Below are positions 35,680-47,498 of a stretch of DNA of 64,000 bases, in pieces. This stretch comes from Paramecium sonneborni (taxonomy: Eukaryota; Ciliophora; Oligohymenophorea; Peniculida; Parameciidae). Made by a program: the position numbers and the translations under genes. The stretch lies in NCBI GenBank assembly GCA_905182985.1, contig CAJJDN010000154.1:45205-109204 (forward strand). Direction: 5' to 3'. Under the pieces are notes generated by a model, which saw only the letters and a list, made by a program, of their open reading frames with translations, was not told the origin of the DNA and made no database searches. The stretch's first letter is position 1, and each line of letters starts with the position of its first letter.

Positions 35680-37899
35680 GACATATCAATAAATCCGATA
35701 TTCAAAAACCTTCATAATGAAATATTCCAAAATAATTAATTATTAAAATACCTTTTATTATTATATTAAATAAATTTGTAAATGTTTTAACAGGAAATGA
35801 AATTTTATCATAATATATTAAAATATTTTTGCTATTTGATTACTCATTTTGAGAGTATTAATAAAAACTAATATATGATAGATTATTTATTATTATAACT
35901 TTGATAATTTAAAGGAATAATTTTTCTAAAGACTATAAATTTTATATTTTATTTATGATTGTATTATCTTAAAATGAAATTTTTGGCAAATATTTTAACT
36001 TCTAACTTCCAAAGATTTTATACCATTATTGAATATAGTTTCCTTATAGATTTATTTCATCAGACTTGAAATTATGAATATTTTTAGGAAATAAAAGATT
36101 ATAAAGTTTAATAGATTCCTCTAACATAACGGCTGCAATATTAATAGATTGCAAGTAGGTTTATTTATTTCAAAAAATTATCTACGAAAACTTTCTTCTC
36201 CTTTTTTTTCAGGTCAATTCTTAAAGTTTTTCATAATTCAAAGGTTTCTAATCTATTTGATAATACAAAAAAACAAAAATTTGAAGTAATTAAAAAATTA
36301 AAACTTTAATTATATCATAAAAAAAGCTAAGCCTTTAGAATGATTTCCTGCAACAATTTTTTTCTATAAAAACATAAATCTCTTGTAAATGTAAAATTTT
36401 TATCTTTGTTTCAATATAAATAACACATCCTTAATAAATTTATTTTAAATCTTTAAAATTACCATTTTAATTTATGTGATTTTAGTAATAATCAAATAAA
36501 GCTTAGCAATCATAGAATGATATTTTCTCATCTTTGATTACAATGATATTTTTATTAGGTATGAAAATCGTTATTTTCGTCGTTTAATCTTATCCATCTA
36601 TATAAATGTAATATTTTAAAGTTTTTACATTTCATAAACCACATAGACTGACCAAATATTTTTATTGAAATCTTTACCTACACCTACTCAAAATTGAAGA
36701 TCATTTGAAAATCTTTAATTTAAAAAATCAATATAAGCTTCTATAAATTTGTTATTTTCTAAAAAAATTTCAGTGTAATCAAAAAAGACATGATTTTTAT
36801 CTAATTTTCATTCCCTAAATATTTAAATTATTGATTTCTACTAATTGAGCTAAATAAATTGTATGTAAGATTATTATTTACAAACTATTTCATCAATACT
36901 GAAAGTATAAATCCATCTTTTTAATTAGAATTCACTATAATCTTTTGAATATCCCAAAACTAAATTAAACTAACTCTAACCATAGAAATTAATTCTTTTT
37001 CATTTGAAGATATTTTTTATTTTACTATTTTGAATAATATTATTTTTTTCTGCTATAAATAAAATCAAATCATCACAAAATAATTTAAAGTTAGTATATG
37101 CCTGAAACATAATAATTTTATTAGAATTTTCTGAAATAATATGTTTATTATCATTCATATATAAAAATACAGTAATTTTACCTTGGTGTTCTATTAAAGT
37201 TGATTTTTCTGAATATAATGCATTTTTCAATCAAGCTTTCTCCAAATTAGCTTCATCAAATAAACAAGAATCTACTCTAACACCTTTAAGAATTGATTTC
37301 TTAAACTACCTTTTATAAACAGTATTTTCTATATTTATTTATTTTCTTACTTTCCTAAAAATATACTTAAATAAATAACCTAATAAACAAAAACTATTTG
37401 ATGAAGCAACTTTATTATCTATTTTTCAATTATTTAGCTATTTCGTTTATCATCTAATTTTATTTTTTACTTTAAAATACTTAAACAACCAACAAAATTT
37501 TCTAAAGATAGATTAAATTATTCTAGATCCTACATTCAACTATTTGATAAGATCTTTTAATTATTATTTATCAAATCCATAATATTCATATTCAAGTGCT
37601 TGATCTAAATTTAATTTTAGATTTTTTAATTAAGGAAATGAAATGATATCAAGATTTTAATATATTATATATGTTCATATAAATGTCAAAATTATAAATA
37701 TAAACCATTTACTTATCAAAAAGAAACCTTGAAATCTCATTAATGTTTTTCCAATTAAAATATTTATTTATTATTTTGTATATTTTAATAAATAATAGAG
37801 AATTAGATTATTTTACTTAGCATCAAATAAAACTTGAGAGTTAAATAAACAAGAACTAATTTGATGAACTTAAATAAAAATATATTAGTTATTTTATAT
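35680..37899 (-). pseudogene. decayed coding region, probable pentapeptide/WD-type gene relic
   Basis: Several minus-strand pieces read like protein but are broken by TGA or frame changes. From about 37560 a stretch reads ALEYEYYGFDKQQLKDL. Near 37240-37290 comes KGVRVDSCLFDEANLEKA, which has pentapeptide-repeat rhythm, followed by an in-frame TGA and then LKNALYSEKSTLIEHQGKI, giving the 76-codon piece at 37230-37000. Further on is NIWSVYVVYEMQ (about 36660), with WD-repeat flavour. At 36170-35700 a run of over 150 codons reads INIAAVMLEESIKLYNLLF. No small introns reconcile the frames. I infer one or two inactivated genes; the WD/pentapeptide assignment is weak. Confidence 0.4.
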
Positions 37900-40250
37900 T
37901 CAAAAAGACTTATTTAAACTCTATGCATACTTTTATTTCAATCCATATTCTGCTTGATTAGATTACTTTTATAATTTCATGATAGTGTTTAAATCTAATG
38001 GTCGCAGTGGGAAACTCCTTTTTTTGCTTTCAGTATACATTCTCAAAATAAAATAATATTTAGCATATTCAGCAGGATAGACCTAAAGTTTATAATCTAA
38101 TAAAATTAAAAATATTCTTTCCATTTCGTTAATATCTTTAGTTCTGTATTATGGGAATACTTTTGCAAAATTGTCATTTTCAAATGATTCATCATCCCAA
38201 ATTTTAGAAGCAATAATCTAGAATAAGAAGGATATAAGTTACCAATGAAATTAAAACTACTCTTTTCCAGGTTTATGGTTCTAAACTTATATTAGCTAAT
38301 GTTAATAATCTTTCTATATAAACAAGACAAAGTATGGTTACTTCTTTTTCCATTTTGGATGTAATAATGATATTTTTGCAATAATTACTAACAACTTCAG
38401 GAGTTGGTATGACTTATTCTGAATTATGATCAAAATATATTTTTTAGTACTAAAGTTTAATTTCTTTATCATCATCTTCCATTTCAATGAAATCAAATTT
38501 AGACTAGAATAGGGATTATTAATCTTAATATGGCATACTTTGAGAATAGTTGTATATTTTTTAAGAATCTTCAATATGTTATAATGATTCTTCTGAGATA
38601 TTATTGACTTTAATTAATTATTATTATTAAGGTTGTATATATTTTGGTTTAATGGGACTGAACGATTCTGATTCATTTTGTTAGACTTATATCAATTGAT
38701 TTTGATATTAATTTTAATCATCAATATCTTCTTCTGAACATACATCATAATCTTATTCATTTTATGAATAATCATCATCATTTTCTTCATCATAATATTA
38801 ATTTTAATGAAGAATACTTTCTTTTAATATTTCTTTGATTTCTTATCTTTTAACATCAAAGTCATTTTCATCTTTGCTCATAGTTTTTTCACTAATTTAA
38901 GCCAATGTTTTATTTTATTTATTACTTAGATTAGTTTTGTCTAATTTAGAAATTTACTATGATTAGAATAATCCTATCTATTACTATTATTATTATTCAC
39001 TATAGAGATGTAATTAAGTAGGTTCTTCAATAGGATTTTATGAAGTATCTTATTAATTCATACCAGTTCCACGAAATCTAAAATCCATAGAGAAAGGAAT
39101 ACTAGAATTTTTCATGACAGAATAATTATTCCTTTTACTAAATTGAATATGTTTTAATATTGCCCATGCTAAACAATTACTCATTTCTTCAATATCTAAA
39201 TTAACTAGAGTAGAGGTCAATTTTCCAGTATCATATGATAAATACATATGTTTAATTTAGGACATCTATAAATCTGGTAAATTATCATCATCTTCTTCAA
39301 AATTTCTTTTTCTTCTTTTTTGATTCAATTATTTTTCTAGATTTTTTATCAACCTAAATAATAATATTTTAATTTTACTTATTTTCTTTAACTTCTGTAA
39401 TTAATTTATCATCATGAAATTTACTTACCAAAATAATATCATCTTTTGATTTAATTTTAGTATTTGCTCTACTACTATCAGACAACAAAGGTCCCGTTGT
39501 TGTTGGTTATAAAAAATTATTAGTCTTAGTTAAGATTGGTTTACTATATTAATTTTAGAGAGTTTAATTATTAGAATTAATTATAGTTGTTGTATCACCT
39601 TTATATTTTTCCATAATTTAATTTAACGCTTAATTAAATTCATCTTCATAATCACTCTCATCTTAAAAAAAATCAAAACCTATATTAGTAACTTTCATCT
39701 ATTTCAATTTATTTACCGCTACTTATTATTATTATTATAATTATTATTAAGGTCTTATTCTTTAAGTTTAACTAGTTTTAGGTTTTTATTGAGTAACAAG
39801 TTTGGAATTTTTTTTTGTATAACTAGTATTTCGAAATTTAGATTAATTAAGAGGAGTAGGTAAACTGGTTTTAATCATTTCTTTAATATACGCAACAAGA
39901 TTCAAAAGTTTGACTTTATGACCTGGTAATACTTTGATATCACTAGATAGATATTCAACTTCATTATCTGAGAGCATAGCAAATTTAACTAAATCATACC
40001 CATATCCTCTTGATATTAATTATTGAGCATATTATTATAATTGGTGCGTTTTCAATAATTTATATAGAGGGATAGATTCTTTATCTTCTTTTTCTTTATT
40101 GGTGAATCCTGATATTGATGAATTCATAGAATTCATTGATTCATTAACTTTAGTTGATTTCTTCTTGTTAGATACAGGGACTTAAGCTTTGGCATGTTGA
40201 ATTCTTTTTTCATATAGTTTCTAACTTTATTATTTCTCCCACTACTTCAT
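37900..40250 (-). CDS. SAM-like domain plus cyclin-Y-like protein
   Basis: This is a 766-residue protein with two 25-nt introns (39354-39378 and 38218-38242). Residues about 60-130 look like a SAM domain (LLKTHQLQQYAQQL, GYGYDLVKFAMLSDNEVEYL, LPGHKVKLLNLVAYIKEM). The middle is low-complexity, Gln- and Asp/Glu-rich, with a short polyQ run coded by TAA. The C-terminal part is a cyclin box: TPEVVSNYCKNIIITSKMEK, VYIERLL, LISLIIASKIWDDESFENDN and DINEMERIFLILLDYKL. The IWDDESFEND element is typical of cyclin Y and PHO80-like cyclins, which activate CDK14/16 or Pcl-type kinases at membranes. The second intron is needed to keep LISL-IIASKIWDD continuous. The fusion is inferred from one uninterrupted frame; two genes cannot be wholly excluded. 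Confidence 0.78.
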
Positions 40251-40408
40251 CGATTGAATAATTATATTGATTTTATAAATTCAAATTATTTCTTTTATGA
40301 TTTATAGAAATACAATGAATAAAGCAATTGATTAATAATGTTAGAGAATAACACCCGAATATATTGAATATAATTTAATTGGAATAATATATAATATTTT
40401 AATAATAA
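40251..40408. promoter_or_regulatory. short divergent intergenic region
   Basis: Only 158 bp separate the starts of the SAM-cyclin gene (minus) and the LRR-ankyrin gene (plus), so promoters are compact or shared. No motif recognised. Confidence 0.4.
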
Positions 40409-42632
40409 ATGGATTAAGAGTATGATTTATAACTACAAGTAACACGGAGCAAAAATAATCAAAAAAGTTCTGTTCCTAGATTTGCTTTTTAGAATAATCT
40501 AAAAGATTTTGATGAATCTCTGAAGCATTTATCATTACAATAGACTAGAATTACCTAATTGCCAGATGGATTATAGAAACTAAGAAAATTGATATCTTTG
40601 AATGTGAATGACAATTATATTAAATAATTGGATTACAATATATTAGATGAATTGAAGAATTTAGAAATATTATTACTAAGAAATAATCTATTATAGGAAT
40701 TCTAATTTGTGAGATTTAAGCATGTATAATAATTGGACATATCTCAAAATCATATTAAAAAAATATCTAATGAGATAGGAGAATTATTGTAACTTGATTA
40801 ATTATTCATTTCACATAACAGCTTTGTTGAGATTCCAAAAAGTATTACAAAACTTAAATGTATATATATTAAGTGCTTAAAGTAGATACTTTGAATGTAT
40901 TTCAATTGGATTGGTTTAAATATGGGGATCCAGGAGTTTAAGAGTTATTTTAATCGTAAGAGTTAATTTATTAATTATTTCATACAATTGAATTATGTTG
41001 TACAGGTGAAATGATTTCAGCAAAATAATTATTGAGTTCTATTGCATTTAAATAATTTGCATTGAAATATCAAGATAAAGACATTTAAATTTAATATAAA
41101 ATACATTAAACAATATTAGATGAAGATATTGGAATGTTGAGAACATTTTTATCAGAATCTAAAAAATATTAGATTGATGAAATAAATTAGGAAGATTACT
41201 CACCATTAGGATTATCAATATGGGAAGAGAAGTATTTAGCAGCAAGATATTTATTATATGCGAATGCAGATCCGAATAAAGGAGCGTATGTTTATATTTA
41301 ATATATAGTTCATGGGCTAAGAGTTGTTTGAATATTGCTGTATCTAAATTATAATATTATTTAGTATTTGATTTGATAAAGCGTAATGTTGGATTACATG
41401 AATTAGATATATATGGTAATAATAGTATTCATTACTTATTTTGTGTATATTAAATTAATGAAGTTGAAGCATAGAAGATTTTATAATTACTATTAAAAAA
41501 TGGTGTTAATGGTAATCATATTAACAATGATGGATATACTCCAATCCATTTAGCAGTATCTAAAGGATATATTTAAGTTATTGAATATATATTCAAGTAG
41601 AAAGAATATAAATTCAATTTCAGATAAAAAACATAAAGATAAAAACATAATTGTTTACATCTAGCTGTTCTAACAAGATAAATTTATATTGTCAAATTCT
41701 TCATTTATAAATTCCCAGAATTCATATTTCAAAAAGACTATCATGATCTTATTCCCATTGATTATTTAAAAAATGATCTAACCATTTATAAATACTTAAA
41801 AGGTTTTTAAAAAGTAGAGATTCAACATATTCTCACTAAAAATGAAATATTTTATCAATCTAATTTATCAGAAGAATGTGATGACATTTTATCAATTAAA
41901 GTTTAAAGTCTAGCTTAATTAGATAACTTAGGATTGGAAAATAAGATTCATACAACTAGAATTAATGAAATTACTAGATAAATTCCTTTATCTCCTAATA
42001 ATCTAAAACGATTAGAAGAAAAGAATACTTTAATGAATCCAAAAGACTCTCAAAGAATCTAATGTCAACTCTATAAAGGAATTAAAAAGATTGCTTATGA
42101 GTTTGATAGATTATAATATAACAATATCGAAAACTTATTGAATTAAGATCATCTTTAAGAATAATTAGATGATCTAATTTAAATTAAGAAGCTCCTCTAT
42201 CAATTAAATTGTATTAAGAACATTATTGATTCTAATGAAATCTATAATAAATAATGGCACTTTCAATTAAAAAGTCTTAAATATCAAATTAATAAATAAG
42301 TGTATAGTGAAAGGAATCTTGATGATCAAAAAAAGGTTTCGAATCAACTTTTACAAATATTCTTAGAAATTATTAAAAAAGTTGAATAATAATTCAACAA
42401 AAAAGAGACAATGAACAGTTAACTTCAAGATTTCATTTCAAATCACTTTCTGTCGATCCATTCTGGATTTGGATTAGGTAAATTGATTGTCTTTTTGGAA
42501 TAGATTCTTAAGGAATCAAATTCAGATGTGAATTTCCTTGAGCTTCTTTTTATTAAGCATTAACTTAAGAACTTATCAGTTAAATATAATATTTTCAATC
42601 AAAAATAACTCATGAATATATTTACTATTTGA
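40409..42632 (+). CDS. leucine-rich repeat and ankyrin repeat protein
   Basis: This is a 725-residue protein with two 23-nt introns (40860-40882 and 41286-41308). The N-terminal ~160 residues contain leucine-rich repeats (LPDGLQKLRKLISLNVNDN, LKNLEILLLRNN, QLDISQNHIKKISNEIGEL). Splicing then joins KLKLDTLNVFQLDWFKYGDP. A central block has ankyrin repeats (YGNNSIHYLF, NGNHINNDGYTPIHLAVSKG, QKHNCLHLAVLTRQ). The last ~250 residues are a helical coiled coil. It has no signal peptide or membrane segment, so it is probably a cytosolic scaffold binding other proteins. The combination is common in ciliates, but I cannot name a partner. Confidence 0.82.
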
Positions 42633-42660
42633 TTTCTATGTATTTAATAATATCTTTATG

Positions 42661-42681
42661 TATATATATATATATATATAT
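42661..42681. repeat. (TA)n microsatellite
   Basis: A perfect TA repeat of about ten units lies just after the LRR-ankyrin gene. The surrounding 42640-42815 is also largely TA-alternating and contains no gene. Confidence 0.8.
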
Positions 42682-42820
42682 TCTATAAATATCTTTATAT
42701 ATATAAATCTAATATAAATATATTAAATAATATCTATGTAAATATCTAAATAATTGTAATAATATATATGTAAATGTATTTAATAACATCTGAATAATAT
42801 ATATAATAAACTATACTGAG

Positions 42821-44407
42821 ATGTTGATATTTGTAATTTACTATCTCGTACAATCGCTTAAAGAGTAGGAAATCCTTATAGGATATCCTTAGATAATAGA
42901 ATACTATTCAAATGCAGGAATAATAATTGAATAAAATCTCACATCTACATCAGTAATCGATTTAACTACTTCTCCTTGTTAAGTTGTCTCATAGCAACTA
43001 ATCAATCAAAATATGTTAGAGTAATCATTACCTATAATTCCATAATATTTGCCAGAATAGTTTTCATAATATTTTGATGATGGACACTTTATAGGATTGA
43101 TTCCTCATATCATTTCATTTGTTAACATAGATAATGATGTTATAATTTTGACAAATTAAGCAGAACTTATTTACATTCGATTCTTAAATGAAACTTTTAT
43201 TGTTTCGGACAAAATCAATCTCAACATTAATTTGACTATACTATAATATCCCGCATTTATGGAAATAATTACAAATCAGCTTATTATAATTATGTATTCA
43301 GATACTGTAGGTATTACTTTAGATGTGAAATCAACGAAGATCTTTTCAAAATCTTTTAGAATATATGAATCATTTAATACTACTAAAATCTCTAGTGTAG
43401 CTATTGTAAATAATATGATATTTATTGCTATGGGTATTGGAGGTTTAAAAATATTCTAATTAAATGGATAAATTTTAGGTTCGATTGATTTTTTATATTC
43501 AATTAACAATGCTACTGATTTAAAAGTATTTCATTAATTTGATGTTTATTTTATCTATTTACTTGATTATGATCTCGGTGTCACTTCTTTTATTTATAAT
43601 CCAAAATCTACTCTCATTTACAAAAATGAAAGACTTGATACTATTCCTTATTCTGGAGATATTATTGATATTCATAATAACATTATGATGATTGCTAGTT
43701 ATTAAAACTAAGAAACTATTATTCATGAAATATAATTAAATTACACTGATTTTAGTTGGAAGTAAGTAAATACTCATATAATTAATTAAATCATTGTTGA
43801 TATAGATATTTTGGATCATATTGCCATTACTATAGGATAAAATGGAAATACTGTTATCTTCCATTCCATTCCATCTTAATATCAAATTAAACAATAACAC
43901 TTTATTATGCCATCATTACTTAAATTAAATTTTATTAAATCAAAAGGATCTTTGTATCTTATTGGTGTTAGTCTTCATAATTTCTATTATTCAAAATTAG
44001 AGTTGAAATAAAGTTATTTATATTGCTATTTTGAATTTGAATAAGAAATTATGTTGTCTTATTCTCAAATTTCAAAATGTAAATAATCAGATACTATATG
44101 CAATTATACTCAAGAATATATTATCAAATCCATCAAACCTATTATTACAACTGAATAAAATTTCTAAATTTATTTAATTTTAATCTTTGTTGTATTAGCT
44201 TTTATCATTATCATAATTGTACTAATTAGATAGTTCAAAAAATATAATGATTTCGTTCATAATTTAGATTCAACATGTCCAAAATCAAATGAAATTACAA
44301 TGTAAACTTATGAAAGCCCAACAAAAATAATAAAATTTAATTAAACTGGAGCACATACCTCATAGTTCTCTATAATCAGTAATATGAATAGATTGTAGTA
44401 AATTTGA
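42821..44407 (+). CDS. type I membrane protein, tandem paralog 1
   Basis: This is a 528-residue intronless frame. The N-terminus MLIFVIYYLVQSLKEQ looks like a signal peptide. A long strand-rich ectodomain follows, with repeated blocks of the type SSVAIVNNMIFIAMGIGGLK and N-x-S/T sites. Near residue 445-470 is one transmembrane helix (IYLILIFVVLAFIIIIIVL) followed by a basic stop-transfer (RQFKKY) and a polar tail of about 60 residues. The ectodomain may be a beta-propeller. The next gene is a clear paralog with the same layout. I recognise no named family; the two resemble the 1,277-residue protein at 12-16 kb in design only. Function unknown, probably at the surface or in secretory membranes. 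Confidence 0.75.
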
Positions 44408-44440
44408 TGAGGATATTATTTATATTATTATAAATAAATA

Positions 44441-46085
44441 ATGCTGATTTTTTTATTTCTAATATATGTACAAAGTTAGGAATATAATATCTCAGTTGAT
44501 TCTGAAAAAGTAGTTGACAGATTTGATGATTTTGGTGAAATATTTTATTAGGAAATCGAGTATGAAGATAATACATTTAAACCTTGTCATTTCACAAAAC
44601 AACAGTTAGTGCAAAGTGCAGGATTAAATGTGGATATTGTTGAATCTTTTAATGAAACATTCTTTCAATAGCATTATGAAGAAGGCCATTTAAATACTAA
44701 AATAGATGAAATAATAGCAGCTGTCACAATTTAGAATGGATCAATAGTTTTGACTAAATCAGGTATATTGTAACATCTACTGATTACTAATACAATAACT
44801 TTAGGTAAGTCTATGATGATAAATATCAATACTTAAAAAAAGGTACTTTTGAAATATCTTAACAAAAACAGAGTTTTATTGATAATAGCAGATTAAGAAA
44901 CTCAAGCATTTCAACTCTCAAATAAAACAGATGTTTTTGAAGATTCATAAAAATTAAGGATATATGATTCATTTAAAGTGGATTAAATCTCAAGTATAAC
45001 AACAGTAAATGATATGTTATTTATTGCAATGGGTACTTAAGGCATATAGATGTATTAATTTAAAGAGAAAAATTTATAATCAGTTTCTTGGGTTATAAGT
45101 GAATTAAGTGATAATTAATTTCATGATGTAGTGGATATCAAAGTATTTTCAAGTAGTTAGGATTAGATATATACAATTTATATTTTAGATAAGAAATTGG
45201 GAGTATAACAATTTGTATATAATTCTGTTACTACTTTGATTTCTATGAATACAAAATTAGGAACAATTCCTTAAATTGGTGACATATTTGATATTAAATA
45301 ATCTATATTAATCATCATAGAACATCAACCTTCATTTTCATATGTACATGAAATATTATTAGATTTATCAAATAATACATACAAATAACTAAATAAATAT
45401 AAAACTTTTAAGGATGTTTAAGATGTGGATATACTAAATCATTATGTAATTATTTTAGGGAAGAATGGACATTAAGTATTAAGACATTCTCTGCCATAAA
45501 GTTTTAATAATTAGTCTTAAAATTCTATAATAATACCAAATCTATAATAATTAGATTATATTGATTATAAAAGTAAGACAGTTATATTTGGTTTTACAAA
45601 ACACAGATTTTTTTATTCATCAATTAAAGAGGTATGATGTATTTAAATTATATTAGTCACCAAGTTTAATATTGTGTTTTTCAAATTATACTTAAGATCT
45701 ATAGACAAAATTTATTTATAAGTAAAAATCTACAAAATGTCCAGATAATTTAAATATTCCAAAAGATGAATTTTGTTAGATTGATAAAAGATATACTATA
45801 AATTTTATAGCTCCAAAGAGAGGTGCAGGATATTCATAAATAATATTAATTTATGGAGTTGCTTTTATATTAGGATTTGGATTTATTTTGTTAAGTTGTT
45901 TATTATGTAGGGAATTCAAAAAGTATGAAAATTTTGTGAGATATAATGAGATGATAGAAAATGATTCATTGGATGGATAAAATTCAAATTGTTGTTCAGA
46001 TGGTTAGAATTAAAGAAAGTTTGGAAAGATTGAAAATAAAGGATCTTCAATGACACCAGCAGTTTATGAAGAGAAAGATAATTGA
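44441..46085 (+). CDS. type I membrane protein, tandem paralog 2
   Basis: This is a 539-residue protein with one 25-nt intron (45632-45656). It lies 33 bp after paralog 1. The signal peptide (MLIFLFLIYVQS), ectodomain blocks (SSITTVNDMLFIAMGTQGIQ against SSVAIVNNMIFIAMGIGGLK) and C-terminal helix (IILIYGVAFILGFGFILLS) followed by FKKYENF correspond to paralog 1 (FKKYNDF). The sequences are well diverged elsewhere, so the duplication is old. Paralog 1 has no visible intron at the matching place, implying intron gain or loss after duplication. The tail carries a CC pair and charged residues. Function unknown. Confidence 0.75.
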
Positions 46086-46224
46086 TAATATTATTATATA
46101 TATATATATTATATATATAAATAAATGGATTATATTAATTAGTGGTTGTAGAGTAATAATTTTAAAATGATTTTTAAATGTAAAAGAAAAGTAAAAAAAA
46201 AGAAAGTAGAAATTTATAAGAATA

Positions 46225-47478
46225 ATGAAGAAATAATAGAGTGCTGAGATGTACTTAATAAAGAATGATTAGTTTTGGCATTGTTAATTTATTTAATTAA
46301 AACCAATAACAATATAGATTAGGAATGGATAATTGAATGGGAATATTGAATAATAAGAGACAATAGAAATATCATTAACAAAGTTTCCAACAATGGAGAG
46401 AGGTATAGAAGTGATGAGTGATTAAATATAATAGAAATTATAGAAAGGATTTCGTGAAATAAATAGTAATGATATATTGAAAGCAAATGAATAGAAATAT
46501 TAGGAGAAAATGATAGGAAATTCAAAGAAAGACTTAACATAATAGAAGATATTATTAAAGAGAGTAAATTTACCAGAATAAAGAAAGCCAATAGTAGGAT
46601 TAACAGATGATGCAACATAAGGTAAATTAATAGGAGAATGGCCAAAATATAGAGCAAGAAGTCATTTAGGAGAGACATTAGATTTAGGTCCCCCTGGTGA
46701 TACAAAACCAATATAATGTTTATTAGCAGGATAATGGAATGAGAATATAAATCCAACAAATTATTTATTATCAGAGAAACTAGATGGTATGAGAATAATA
46801 TGGAGTGGATGTGAAATGTATACAAGAAATGGTAATTCATTAAATTTTCCAACATCTTTTGTAGAAGGATGGCCTACTACTTATTTAGATGGTGAATTAT
46901 GGCTTGATAGAGGATAGTTTTAAAAATTAGTTAGTATAGCTAAAAAGAAATAGCCTGATTATAAGGCATGGAAAGATATTAAATTTATGGTTTTTGATGC
47001 TCCATTATTAGATGAACCATTTGTAAATAGATATTAGAAATTCAAAAAAGCAATAGAGAAAATAAAGAATCCTCATTTAGTGTATGTACCTCATGTTGTA
47101 TGTCGTGGATATGAACATTTAAAAGAAGAATTAGTATTAGCATAATAAGCAGGAGGAGAAGGATTAATGTTAAGAGATCCATAATCTTTATATGAAGGTA
47201 AAAGATCTAATACTTTACTTAAAGTTAAAACTACTATGGATTCTGAAGCTACTGTTGTTGAGCATATATAAGGAATGGGTAAATTTAAAGATTAACTTGG
47301 TGCTTTAAAAGTGTAAACAGATGCAGGTATTACATTTTAAATTGGAGTGGGATTTAATAGTAAATTAAGAAAAGATCCTCCTAAAATTGGATCTAGAATT
47401 TCATATAGTTATTATGGATTAACAGATGATGGTAAACCAAGATTCCCTGTTTTTGAAAGAATTAGAGAAGATTTATGA
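46225..47478 (+). CDS. ATP-dependent DNA ligase with N-terminal WGR-like region
   Basis: This is a 417-residue intronless frame. The nucleotidyltransferase core is clear: SEKLDGMRIIWSG (motif I, adenylated Lys 185), YTRNGN, LDGELWLDRGQF (motif III, Glu near 224), FMVFDAP, GGEGLMLRDP (motif IV, Glu 312) and LLKVKT (motif V, Lys 333/335), followed by an OB-fold ending (RISYSYYGLTDDGKPRFPVF). The N-terminal ~75 residues (FWHCQFIQLKPITIQIRNG to KGFREIN) resemble a WGR domain, as seen in PARP and some ligases. No nuclear ligase-type DNA-binding domain is present, so it is far shorter than Lig1 or Lig4 and closer to small bacterial or viral enzymes. It would seal nicks in DNA. ATG 46225 is the first in frame; ATG 46249 is also possible. 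Confidence 0.85.
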
Positions 47479-47498
47479 TTTATATATATTTTTAATTA

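Noticed and set aside
42661..42681. TA repeat as a possible telomere or recombination site
   Set aside because: Ciliate telomeres are G/C-containing (C4A2 or C3A3 type). This is plain TA microsatellite between genes.
46126..46255. Short ORF (about 41 codons) just before the ligase gene
   Set aside because: It is short, Lys-rich and overlaps the ligase start. No GT...AG joins it to the ligase frame, so I did not call it.
46319..46855. Minus-strand 178-codon hydrophobic ORF
   Set aside because: It is the antisense shadow of the DNA ligase N-terminal half. Lys/Glu/Gln-rich genes give Leu/Phe/Ile-rich, membrane-like antisense frames here.
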